A stretch of 64,000 nucleotides of DNA from Ischnura elegans (lineage: Eukaryota; Arthropoda; Insecta; Odonata; Coenagrionidae). Position numbers and translations under genes: made by a program. Every line of letters starts with the position of its first letter. Positions within the stretch are counted from its first letter, which is position 1. Below the pieces are notes generated by a model. It searched no databases. It had not been told where the DNA came from and saw only the letters and a list, made by a program, of their open reading frames with translations. Shown here piece after piece: positions 47,938 through 58,479 of the stretch. The stretch is from contig NC_060247.1 in assembly GCF_921293095.1 (NCBI RefSeq), forward strand, positions 108,891,111 to 108,955,110, in the 5' to 3' direction.

Positions 47938-48440
47938 AGTGGCGGATACATAAGGGGGGCGCGGGAGGCGCGCGCCCCACCCCCTTGCGGGGCCGCCCGC
48001 ATTGACAATTTCGAAAAATGATAAATGAGGATACGAAGAAATAGATAGTTCAACTGAAACCTGGCTTTGTTGAATAATTTTCTCAGTAGGTTAACAAATT
48101 TGTGACGATTTTCCAAAATTAAGTTAAAAATAATTTTCATACGTACCGACGTGATTTGGTCTACGAAACGAGTTCAAAATCTGAATTTGAGAGAGAGAGT
48201 CACTGAAGCATGTGAACATGGCGGGCGACCGTGGGTGAGGAGGAGGGGGACGGCCTCAGCCGTCTGTTGCCCCGCGTCGCGCGTGCCGCATCGCTTAGCG
48301 CCACTCTTGGCGCCAGGCTGCGGGGGCCGCAAAGCCTAAATGGTGATGGATACGCAAAAACCGACGAAATTTTTGGTATATGTGGCATAACTTACCCTGA
48401 TTACACTAATTTTGGCAGTTTTTACGAAATCGTATGACAA
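47938..48440. other. GC-rich patch with one hAT-MITE-like end
   Basis: Starts with CAGTGGCGGATACATAAGG and a GC palindrome-like run, and contains a CpG-rich stretch at 48220-48340 that stands out from the AT-rich surroundings. No partner end and no convincing gene; overlapping open frames on both strands are due to base composition. Confidence 0.4.
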
Positions 48441-48589
48441 ATTAAGGGTATTGGTATTTAGGCGCCTCTTGCTAAATAATTATTAAAAAATTTTCGATTT
48501 TTTTTTTTACCTATCCTTGTATACCCGAGGGTCATCGAAATCCGGTTGGCGGTTTTGAAATAAAAAAAAGTTTTTTTGGCACCGCCTAG

Positions 48590-49425
48590 GGGACCGGGTT
48601 CGTGTGGTCGCTAAAGCTCTGGCTAACCACCCAGTAGGTTTGAGTTTTCAAATGTGAGACGGAGAGCATAGGCGGATTTAGGGGGGGGGGCACAGGGGCA
48701 CGCGCCCTCCCCCCCGGACGCTTAAAAAATAGACAAATTTTTTTGCACGATTATCATTACGTTCGTCTTCTTTTGTGTATAACGGAGCCTCAATCATTTA
48801 ATTTCATAGCGATAACTTTCAGATTAAAATAAAGAGAAATCTTCGCACAGTAATCGTCATGGGCGGATCCAAGATTTTTTTCTGGGGGAGCACAAGGGTC
48901 TGACAGGCTAAAGATCTTCTCATACTTGAGGCAAGATATAACAATTATTGTGCGAAATATTCTTTTATGTTGACATGAAAGTTATTAACGTGAAGTTAAA
49001 TGATTGAGGCTCCGTAAAACAAAAAATACGAACGTAGAGTATAAAAAATTGTCTATTTTTTAAGCTTCTGGGGGGGGGGGTCATGCCCCCTTGCCCCCCC
49101 CCTAAATCCGCCGATGCTAATTGTTGTATATTGTTTTTAATATCAAGTATGAGAAGATCGTTAGCCTGTCAGACTCTTGTACTTCTCCCCAGAAAAAAAT
49201 CCTGGATCCGCCCCTGGCGGAGAGACCCCGTTGTGGTGCTTTATGGATGGCACTTCAAGGACAGAACTCTGTCCGTCGGATGGGACGTTAAACCGTCGTC
49301 CTCTTGGTGGCTTTCGATAAGAGCAGGCTAATGCCGACGCCGGATCTCTCTACCCCTCTTCTTCTGCCCTTCCCTCATGGCACGAATTACTTAAGCTGTC
49401 GACCGCCTGCTCCAAATACCACTTA
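48590..49425 (+). mobile_element. tRNA-headed SINE, family 3, split by a hAT MITE
   Basis: A head-like segment at about 48597-48666 (GTGGTCGCTAAAGCTCTGGC, then a weak box B) continues at 49225 with the body GGATGGGACGTTAAACCGTC and GAGCAGGCTAATGCCGACGC, as at 46965-47260. The break is exactly the MITE at 48667-49216. Confidence 0.6.
48667..49216. mobile_element. hAT-type MITE with an inverted copy of itself nested inside
   Basis: The outer copy has ends CATAGGCGGATTTAGG and ...CTGGATCCGCCCCTG, flanked by ACGGAGAG and GCGGAGAG. The inner copy, reversed, spans about 48860-49117 with ends GGGCGGATCC and CCTAAATCCGCCGATG, and appears flanked by TAATCGTC and TAATTGTT. The interrupted outer sequence and the inner copy share an interior in the same order, including TTCGCACARTAATYGTY at the insertion point and CAAGTATGAGAAGATC beyond it. 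Confidence 0.8.
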
Positions 49426-49429
49426 CGTA

Positions 49430-51429
49430 ATTAATGTGGAAGTCCCCTAACAATGAGGGGGATTTGGGGTATAAAACCCCCTAAAGTGGTGTGAAGTACA
49501 TGTGTGTCTTATGTATATCCCTTTCAAATTTATGCCTCCCAAAAAGTTTTTTTGCGGCCACGGCATTGCTGTGATTGGTTCAAAAATATTGGATTGTTGT
49601 GATTGGTTGCTGTGATTGGTTAATACCAAGAAATTTTTTAAAATGTGTTTATTTCCGCACATTTTCCATTCAGTGATTCATAATTTAATCAGAATGACCT
49701 TTAAAAAAGAAATTTAACTTTTAAAGGGGGGTGATTCAACAACATTGTGAGGAGTTGCCACCACTGGGATTGTGAACCGTTATTTCAAAAAGAACGTTTT
49801 AAAAATGATTATAAATAATATTTGTGGTTCTCTGTCTAATCCCGAGCTAACCAATGAAAGATCAGTTCCCCAGCGTCTAAGTCTGTTTTAGTGTGGTGGC
49901 CCTCACAAATATTTCGGCGTACTGCCATTTTAGTTTCACGTTGAGACAGCTGCCAAAAGATAATGTGTCTTCAGATGGGAGTATCGGCTTTATAGATGGC
50001 ACCAGTGTAGGTTAGGTTCTTCTCGAAATCTCTTGGACGGAAGATAGACGATACTGACACGGCAGCCTATGATCTACGGTGCTACTGACGGGAAAGTCTA
50101 TGGTATTATTTCGAGATCATCTAATCGGCAGAGGACAGCAGGAAATAGTATACAGCAGGTAGTGCTAGCCAACTATCAAATGAAGCCTTTGAAATGATAG
50201 TCTTGTGAACGCTAAGGTACCTTTGAAAAGGTGGTGTTGTCGCCCTGAGCGTGACCGTAGAAGTTGGGAAAGCGAGGTTTGATAGCGTCGATTCCCTGCC
50301 CAGATATAAATTGTGGAAATGGAGGAAAGAGATAGTCAATGAGGCTGCAATTGCGGTATCTTAAATTGATAAATATGATATGAAGGAGTTTTTTTACAAA
50401 CTATTTCCTGAGATACTATTTTTGAAAAAATAAATGTGGCTACAGAGTGACCCGTTCATTAAATTACGCAATGAAAACAATGCAATTCAATCTCATTTTC
50501 ATTGTGCATAATATGTTGCAAGCGGTTGATTGAAAAGACCATTTGCAACTTGAGGGTAGAGGCCAACGCAGCGGTTTCTTGCTACAATCACGAGGAACGC
50601 ATTCGTCGTGAACTATGCGAATCAATATAATGAGTAAGGATCGTACTGGGTTCATAAAATGCAAAATTAGCATCACTTGGATTCATCAAAATAATTATGC
50701 TGTCAAATTAAAAGAAATTGCTCCAGAATTAATCCAAGCAGATTAAAATCACGGCAGTGTCGAATGACAACTATTTAGTTAGTGTTTTTTATGCTACCCA
50801 AATAATTTTACATCGTGAGGTCACTATGGGGTGACTACTTTGATTTACAGGAATATCCAAATGATTTCAGATTGATTTTTATTCATGAATATTTCAAAGA
50901 GCGTCGCAGTAGTATAATCCACACCTTTTTTTTCGTGAGGATGATGTACCATTCATAAACTGCTTATTTTATCAAATTAATTCATATTAATGCAGCCACT
51001 ATATGAGTAAAATTCCAAGCAGTGCTATCAAATATCATTTTGCTGGGTGTTTAATTTTTTGTGAGGGGTGAAATTAGCCATTTCCTAAGTAAATATATAT
51101 TTTATCTTATAAAAATAGCATAATTTTTAATATTTTTTCTCACCCATAATTTTGGTGTATTAACATACATTACAGCATAAAAATAAGTGTGCATTGAAAA
51201 AATTATTAAAAAATCCTGCAAACTGTATCGAATTTCCTGTCTACTCACCAACCTCGATGCGGCACTGACCTCTCTGAAATATATTTAATTACAAATTTTA
51301 GTATTCGTAAAATCGAGATTTATTTAGCAGCATTTAGACGTGTGACTTATTTTAAGGATATTGCGATTTAGGTGTATGACCGAAATTAGCCTTTTTAGAT
51401 ACATGAGTTCAGAACACATTTTAAGGAAT
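49430..51429. other. Intergenic, no gene seen
   Basis: Short open frames only; I recognise no protein, RNA gene or repeat ends. Confidence 0.45.
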
Positions 51430-51600
51430 AGCTAATTTGGTTCCGCTTGCGTTAGCCCTCGTCGCTCTAGTGAAGGCGCGGAACATCCTCTATCCTTCCC
51501 TTCCGCACCTATCCCTACCCCAGCGGCGTCGGCAGGCTTCTATCGCGGCGGCAGCGCCTCCCTCCTTTTTCTTTGGCAATATCCTTATACACAGGCCGTG
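51430..51600 (+). repeat. GC-rich repeat, copy 1
   Basis: A GC-rich block with GGCGTCGGCAGGCTTCTATC and GCGGCGGCAGCGCCTCC. A diverged copy lies in opposite orientation at 55690-55880. Family unknown. Confidence 0.5.
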
Positions 51601-52209
51601 TCAAGCATTTTCCTAATGCAAATCCACCACGTTTAATTCATCAGGCGGCGGATATTCGATGGGTAGGCGTCACATTGGTATTTATGTCATAGATATCATA
51701 TCAATACATTAAAACTGCGATTTGTCGAAGATTTTAATTTGATCATAGAATCAACGCGGACGAAACAGAAGTTTATTCATTATGTATTCATTGATATTTT
51801 TCCAGTTTTTTCCTCGGCGGTGAGAAAAAAAATTCCATGAATTCGAAGGAGGCCATCTACCGAAATGAGTAAAACGAATTAAAAATTAATTACGAGAACG
51901 AGGATTAATTCAATTACGGTCTCGTACCATTACATGAATTTTTAAAACGAATAACGCGTGAGGCTAGTACTGGGTAAAGCACCGTCGTTTTTCACAATTA
52001 TTTAAAATATTAAATTTCATGTGGTGCTCATATTTAAAATTACCCCAACTAACTTCACATTAATCTTGATCCCCATTCCCCAAGTTTTCACCTGAATGCG
52101 CTACTGGTACGACAGCATCTTGGCCCAAAGCGATATTCGTGCCAAGATGTCCGTCTAAAATGGTATTTCATTTTATGCAAGGTACCATTCAGGTAAAAAC
52201 TGTAACTTC
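51601..52209. other. Intergenic, no gene seen
   Basis: AT-rich sequence between a GC-rich repeat and a LINE tail; nothing recognised. Confidence 0.4.
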
Positions 52210-52760
52210 CTCATGTATCGAATACAGTCAGCCACTTGATGCTCTTCATCATCATTAGTAAACAATACCAAGATTGGTTTGACGCAGCTCTCCATTTTTC
52301 TCTCCTATCCGCAAGCCTTTTCATAGCGACGTATTTCTTCTCTTTTTCATCCTTTATGACCTCTCCAATGTAAATCATTCGGGGCCGTCCCTTGCCCTTC
52401 TTCCCTTCCACCTGCCCCAATACGATTGTTGAAATTAAGCCATCATGTCTCATAATTTGTCCAATTAAGTTGTCCCGTCTTCTGCTTAATTTTTTTTAGA
52501 AGACTTCTCTTTTTCCCCACTCTTCATAGCACTTCCTCATTTCTTACACGGCCGATCCATTTTATCTTCATCATTCTTCGGTAGCACCACATTTCGAACT
52601 TTTCCAATCTTGACTTCTCTACTGCTGTCAACGTCCAAGCCTCGCTTCCACAGAGAAACTTGCTCCATGTGTAGCATCTGATTAATCGGATGCTCATGGA
52701 CGTTACATTTCCAGCACTTTTGATATTTTCGCCGTGGCATTAACCTTCCAGAACGCACCT
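52210..52760 (-). mobile_element. LINE ORF2 3'-terminal fragment
   Basis: Minus-strand translation reads WSKFLCGSEAWTL, then MRHDGLISTIVLGQVEG, GKGRPRMIYIGEVIKD, KKYVAMKRLADRREKW and RAASNQS. This is the C-terminal tail typical of insect jockey/RTE-like endonuclease-reverse transcriptases. Frame breaks are present and the 5' part is missing, as in a 5'-truncated insertion. A GAT-rich tail follows the stop (plus strand ATCATCATT near 52250). Confidence 0.75.
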
Positions 52761-55306
52761 GCGTGCGGACAAAGTCGTCTTCTGTTTGCTCCCTCCAACC
52801 TTCCCCCATCGTGCCCTGACTATAGACATCTCACGGAGGGATCGGGAGTGTTTGGTATCCCCATTCAACCGCCTTTCGGCTACTCGGCGTGAGAAGTCGG
52901 ATGAGGTGGCTATTCCTGTTTCCGACGACTTCTGCTCCGTCCTTGGCTTACGTCATTTCGTTCAACAGAAGGAGCCGTGAACACACAATGGAAATGCCAA
53001 GTGCCACAGGGCACGAGCGATTCCAATGAGTTAACTATCGAGTTTTATCCAATAGAGAAAAAAACGCCTACTTTTTGGCTTGGGATAAAATGCAGTCGGT
53101 CAACGTTTTACATCAGTGGATGTATGATGATATGTTTAGTGGATGTACAAAGGAATACGCTCTAGTAGGAAACATGGGCGATAATTTATAGTAAAATTGG
53201 ATTTGGAAGATTGAGTAGCGTATATTGGGTGTTATTTTACACGGAGGTAGCGAACATTATTTTTATAGTAGGGATTTTGAAACGTTATCAAGCAAAGTTA
53301 CAGATTTATAAAAACTTCTTTCGAGCTGATTTTTCGCCCGTTATGAGTCAAAAGTGAATTCATTGTCACGAACTTGACCCAAAAAATACTCTAAGTACTC
53401 TAAGTATAATTGTGTAAATTCCATTCTTTCTTATTTATTAGAATATATCCATGAATCAATAACTTCCACTTGAATGCTTACTTATTAAGCGTTACAATTA
53501 GTTTGCGTTAAACCATGCCGTTGGTTGATTGCAAGTGCTCCCTGGTGCAAAGGTAAGAGCCTTTATCTACTTCATATATCATTTTGACTAACAGGAAGCT
53601 CATATGCTGGAAATGGGTTCGCGAAGGTGAGGTGTGTGAAACTTACGTTTTCTCAGCTTGATAAAATCTTCCCTTTGTTGGAAATATACTAGAAAAGGAA
53701 GAGAACTTGTGCGCCTAAAATTTTGCTCTTCTGGGTTTAAAGAATATTAAATTGCTTATCCTGCCCGCGTTCGAATTTGATGTTTATATTTTTTCGATGA
53801 TTTAATCTTATGAGACAGTGCGTAAAAAATTAGATAATGCCCGAGTATTACATTTCATCATTTGCCATTGAGTCCGCATTCATCGATTGAATACCAACAA
53901 ATACTTACCAATAGCAATGAAAAGGAGGCCAACCCTGTGCTTAATTAATACTTACATTCTTTAATTACGGATGCGATATCGAAACAATCATATTCAACTG
54001 GGCAATTTCACCTAAGGTGGAGCATCAAACCGCTAGGAGCATTGACGGTGTGTTGCGTGTACTGTTGGTTGCATAAAGTCACGGATAACTCTTCGGAAAA
54101 GAGTCTGTTCGTATTCCTCATCATTGCACATGACCATACTGTTTCCTACTACTTAATTATCTGAATCGAATAGAAATTCATTAAGAGAACGCATTAGTTC
54201 CACTCAAACTGGTCTATTGTCGCAACATGTTACTTCATTAAAACTAATGCCATCACCTTAAAATTTTCTGGGCAAACTATAGTTGACCCTTATCAATTTT
54301 TCTCTGTACCTCGAGTACAAAAATTTTCCTCATTATTTTCTGAGAGATAATTTTTTTTATTATTTAGGTGCTTGAGTTCAATGTTATAAATGTTATGGAT
54401 ACTAAGGAATAGAAGCTCTAAGGGGAGTGGTGCGTCCCCCTACGAGGTCTCTTTATGAAATGCCCTGAATGTAATTTGATATTCCTCATATCCTATCCAA
54501 ACGGTAGCAGCTGTAAAAATACGCTGGTTCTCAATTAAACTATCTTTTATGATGACACAGCTCACGTACATGTACGAAAAAATTGACTTTTCAGGAGGAC
54601 CCGATCTATGATCGCATGAAACTTCCGAGGACATTTGGGTCCATGCAAAATATCTATAACTTTCGATTTCAAGTGTCGGCCATAATTTTATTTTTTCCCA
54701 ATGTGAATCATCGTGCTTTATTCCTCGGCACTAGACAACCATTTTTGGGACCAACTGTAATCCGAGTTTTTTATATTCTAATTTAATTGTAAATTATGTA
54801 AACCACTTCCTTAGTTTTGATGCGGAAAAAATGCCAAACTGTTCTTGTCAATTACAATGACTAGAAATTCCAAGAGCTGACGCTCATGGCGAAGAAATCT
54901 ACTTTTTTCAATGGTAATATTTTCCGAATAAACAGAATGTACTTTGATGATTTGAGAGTGTCACTTGTCTTTTTGATGTGCAACGTCTTCCAGCTTCTGC
55001 ATAGATAGGTATAGATTTGGTATTCATGTGTGTAAATATAATGCAGCCACCAGGCAATAGCCTACCGGCAGCAATATGTAATAATAATAATCATAATAAC
55101 GTAGTTTTATACTTTGCAAGTGCTCCTCTTACGAGTTTGCAGTGTGTGTCTATAGGTAAGTATGTGCAAGTGAGCCAAGACTTAAAGTCGGAAATTTGTT
55201 TGAAGAGGGAATTTATTTGAAGGATTTATCTAAGATAGTGTCCCGAAAATATTTTCACCTTGGTCTCACACCAAATTCTCTGGCAACGGCCTTGAAGTGG
55301 TCGCAA
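52761..55306. other. Intergenic, no gene seen
   Basis: Mostly AT-rich. A GC-richer piece at 52790-53000 may be a further, unrecognised part of the neighbouring LINE. No gene or RNA recognised. Confidence 0.4.
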
Positions 55307-55601
55307 ACAGGGGCGCAGCTAGGAATTGAGGCTAGGGGGGGGGGGTTTAGGCGCAACTAGATTTGAGTTATGTGGTATATCCGCCAGGATGAGCGGGAGG
55401 TGCGGGGGCCCTCCCCCAGAATTTTTTTAAGATAAATGATTCAAAATGCTGAGTTTTATGGCTTTCTGAGGGATATTTTATTAATACTTACACTCTTCTA
55501 TAAGTACATAATCAAATTAAGTAAAATGGACTAAACTTAAAAGTTTCTCTCAGCTTTGGGGGGGGGGGTTTATCCCCCAAAACCCCCCTCGCTGCGCCGC
55601 T
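55307..55601. mobile_element. hAT-type MITE
   Basis: Perfect 8-bp duplication GGTCGCAA at 55299-55306 and 55602-55609. Ends ACAGGGGCGCAGCTAGG and (reverse complement) AGCGGCGCAGCGAGGGG, each followed by a G run. 295 bases, non-coding. Confidence 0.85.
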
Positions 55602-55689
55602 GGTCGCAATGGGTTACGCCTTACTGCAAAATTGATCAATAGGAACGAAACCCTTGGGTCGGGTTCGCGGGATACACTCCTGGGGCAGG

Positions 55690-55880
55690 GACTATAAGCG
55701 ATTAGCTTTTCTCCTCTGCCACCAGAAGGGGAAGGACGGGAAGGAACAAGGAAAGGAGGCGCCGCCGCGATAGGAGCCCGACGACGCCTCCAGGGAAAGG
55801 ACGGGGAAGGAAGGAAGGGACGAGGAATCCTGCACCGTCACAAAGGCGGGCAGGTCCTACTACTAACGAAACCATGCTTA
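55690..55880 (-). repeat. GC-rich repeat, copy 2 (inverted)
   Basis: The reverse complement contains GGAGGCGTCGTCGGGCTCCT and ATCGCGGCGGCGCCTCCTTT, aligning with the block at 51430-51600. Flanks such as TTGCGTAAGCATGGTTTCGT also recall the flank of copy 1. Confidence 0.5.
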
Positions 55881-57030
55881 CGCAATTAATATGCTACCAA
55901 TTTTAGTAGATTTTCCTATGAGGAAGAAAAATCTATCGATCAAATCGGTAGATTGCAAAATTGATCAGTGTTACCACGAGGAAGATAATGACGTAATGTT
56001 TCAGTGACTTCATTTGCAACGATCCTCTCCATTCCGTGCTGGCTACACGCCTCCCGTTCATTCAGACTTCTTTTCCTGTCTCAATCGGAGGTCTCGGTGG
56101 AATATAGTCACCTTTGTGCGCTTTACTGTTACTTTTTCTTCAGACAAACTGAAACGCTTTTTCTGTGGAAGGTTTTTTTTCTCACAAGTTTCCGCTGGGA
56201 AGTAAAGGAAGAAAAAGATTCTAGCGGAAACGTCGAAACACGTTCCAGACAAAAGCCTTCCACTCTTGTGTATTCAGCGGGATCGGAGGTTTGTAATCCT
56301 CGTGGCTCGTCTCCATATTTCTTCCTTCACCTTTAAGTTAGCTCGTGACGAAACACTACGGTCATCGGTGACGACATCGGTATTTCAGAGATTGCTTACA
56401 GAAAACAAACCGTTCTTTCCACAAATAAGTGCCGGGAGCGAGGTGCTTGGAAGTGGGGATTGGAAAGGGGGATCGCCGGACCCACAATTGGCTCCAAGGA
56501 CTTATTTTATCATTCTTCACATTGGCGCGAGTTTTTTATTCCCTCTCAAATCGACTCTTTTTTCCACCGCTTCGAATGAATTCGTTCCAACGCTGCCCGG
56601 GTTTAGGTTATGGTGATGAATGACGGTAGTGTAATACTTACTACGGAATGGTTTTGCAATTATTCCGTGTTTGCATAGATGGATTTACAAAGCTTTCAAT
56701 TTAGTTTACATTCTGTTCGAGTTTTAATTTCGATTTAATCTATAGCGTTCAGTCTGTTTTCAGAGTACTGGAGAATTTTCCTTCTAATTTCCCTCAGCAA
56801 AAAATAGTCAAATGATCGTATTCAATTACTGAATCAATTTTTTTTCTTATTGCCGCGGAAGATTTTTATAGTCGTATAATAAATTGATTTTTTCATTAGC
56901 CATACATTTTTGACACCCCTGCTACTTTTGTCGTAAATCAATTGGCATCGTATTTATTACAATTAAAAGCATATTTTATCAATTCACTTTTTTAAGAAAT
57001 TTAAACTTTGATAAAAAGGTTCTGTGGAAT
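55881..57030. other. Intergenic, no gene seen
   Basis: Contains open frames of up to 116 codons on the plus strand near 56.0-56.6 kb, but no family motif and no agreement with splice signals. I do not call a gene. Confidence 0.4.
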
Positions 57031-57234
57031 CAGGGGCGGATCCAGGATTTCTTTCTGGGGGGGGGGGGGGCACAAGCAAGGCCGTATCCAGGATTTTGTT
57101 CTGGGGGGGCACAAGGATACCTCGTAATACAAAACGAACGCAATGATAATGGGACCGCATTAATAATTTTGCATATTTTTAAGCGTCTGGGGGGTCACGT
57201 GCCCCCGTGCTCCCCCCACCTAGATCCGCCTATG
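57031..57234. mobile_element. hAT-type MITE
   Basis: Perfect 8-bp duplication TGTGGAAT at 57023-57030 and 57235-57242. Ends CAGGGGCGGATCCAGG and CACCTAGATCCGCCTATG match the two end types of the MITE at 48667-49216, in the opposite orientation. A short internal repeat of the left end (GGCCGTATCCAGGATT) follows at 57081. 204 bases. Confidence 0.88.
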
Positions 57235-57242
57235 TGTGGAAT

Positions 57243-57984
57243 AATACTTAATATTTTCCTGGCAGCACAAAATTTCATCGCTATAACATAATCATATCAC
57301 GGAGGAAATGAGGTGGAATAATTGGGATGTGTGTTCCGGACGATAGGCGCCTAAGCTTAGGAAGCACTCACCGTTTTCAGTGCGATTCTAAGGACGAGGT
57401 AAGCGTCATGTATATTCTAGGGGACGCCTCTGAAGAAATTTTCACCCAGGAAGTTGGCATCTTCCTGCTTAATGTACCTAGTCGAGGGCTACTATTTTTT
57501 TGGGCTCTTTCAGGTTATAGGTGACAGCACGCATACATAAATTTTCCACTCAGTTGAGGTTTATGACGATGAGTTGACAGCCTCCATCCGGTCCCGCCGA
57601 CACGAGCCCCGAAAGAACGGGATGACCAGGGGGTATTTATTTCTGCGAGCGTGTCATCTCTCGTCTCGGCAAAGTGCTGACTTTTGTGGATCACGACGTG
57701 TGTATATATTTAGTATGAGGTTTCGTCTCGCTCACTCTTCCTCCTGCTTCTTTCTTACACATATATCCATAGTCCAAATTCTGTATCTATTACTCTCCTT
57801 TAAGCAGATACGAAATTAATTTACGCTGTGAAACAATTGTACTTGAATGGAAACTTCAAAGCCCTTTTTACTGTAAATACTCTTGTCGACAGTCGATGAG
57901 AATTAAATTATTACTGATAGCATACTTAAGAAATCAAATTTAAATATTTCCATCATTGAATAAGCTCGTATGGAAATGATAAAC
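57243..57984. other. Intergenic, no gene seen
   Basis: No recognisable protein, RNA or repeat ends. Confidence 0.4.
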
Positions 57985-58461
57985 GATTTTAATTTCTCCT
58001 GCTGAATGATAATGATGAATATTCCTCGGGTTCTCAGCCAGGTTAATGCTTTGCCACCACCACCTAAATTAAGGCACCGCTTGGTGAGGGTGAAAGATCC
58101 GATCGGCCTGAAGACACTGGGGGTTTATGGAATACCTTGTGAATGTGGTAAAATATATGTGGGGGAGACAGGCCGAACGATTGAGACGAGGCTGAAAGAA
58201 CACCGAAGATTTTTCAGATTAGCGCAACCAGAAAAGTCGGCCGTGGCGGAACACAGCATTAATGAAGACCATGCTATTAGATGGGAAGACAGAAAAATCC
58301 TTTGCCACGCACAACGTTACTGGGACCGCATAATTAAGGAAGCAATAGAGATCCGCCTCAATCCCAAAAATTTCAATCGAAACGTCGGCTTATATAAAAG
58401 CATTAACCTGGCTGTGAACCCGAGAAATATTCATCAATCGTATGGAAATGCTTTGCTATGA
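57985..58461 (+). mobile_element. Penelope-like element, 3' endonuclease part
   Basis: A continuous open frame of about 150 codons ending at 58461. It carries the GIY-YIG endonuclease of Penelope-like retroelements: GVYGIPCECGKIYVGETGRT, ETRLKEHRR, EKSAVAEHSI, YWDRIIKEAIEI and NPKNFNR. The VRVKDPIGLKTL lead-in is also typical. The upstream reverse transcriptase is not present here, so this is a 5'-truncated copy whose remaining part looks whole. Confidence 0.82.
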
Positions 58462-58479
58462 GTATGAAAATTGGCTGGT

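Noticed and set aside
48151-48437. GC-rich open frames on both strands
   Set aside because: Frames open on both strands at once, as expected from CpG-rich composition; no recognisable protein.
56004-56623. Overlapping open frames of up to 116 codons
   Set aside because: No family motif, and no splice signals that would extend them into a protein.
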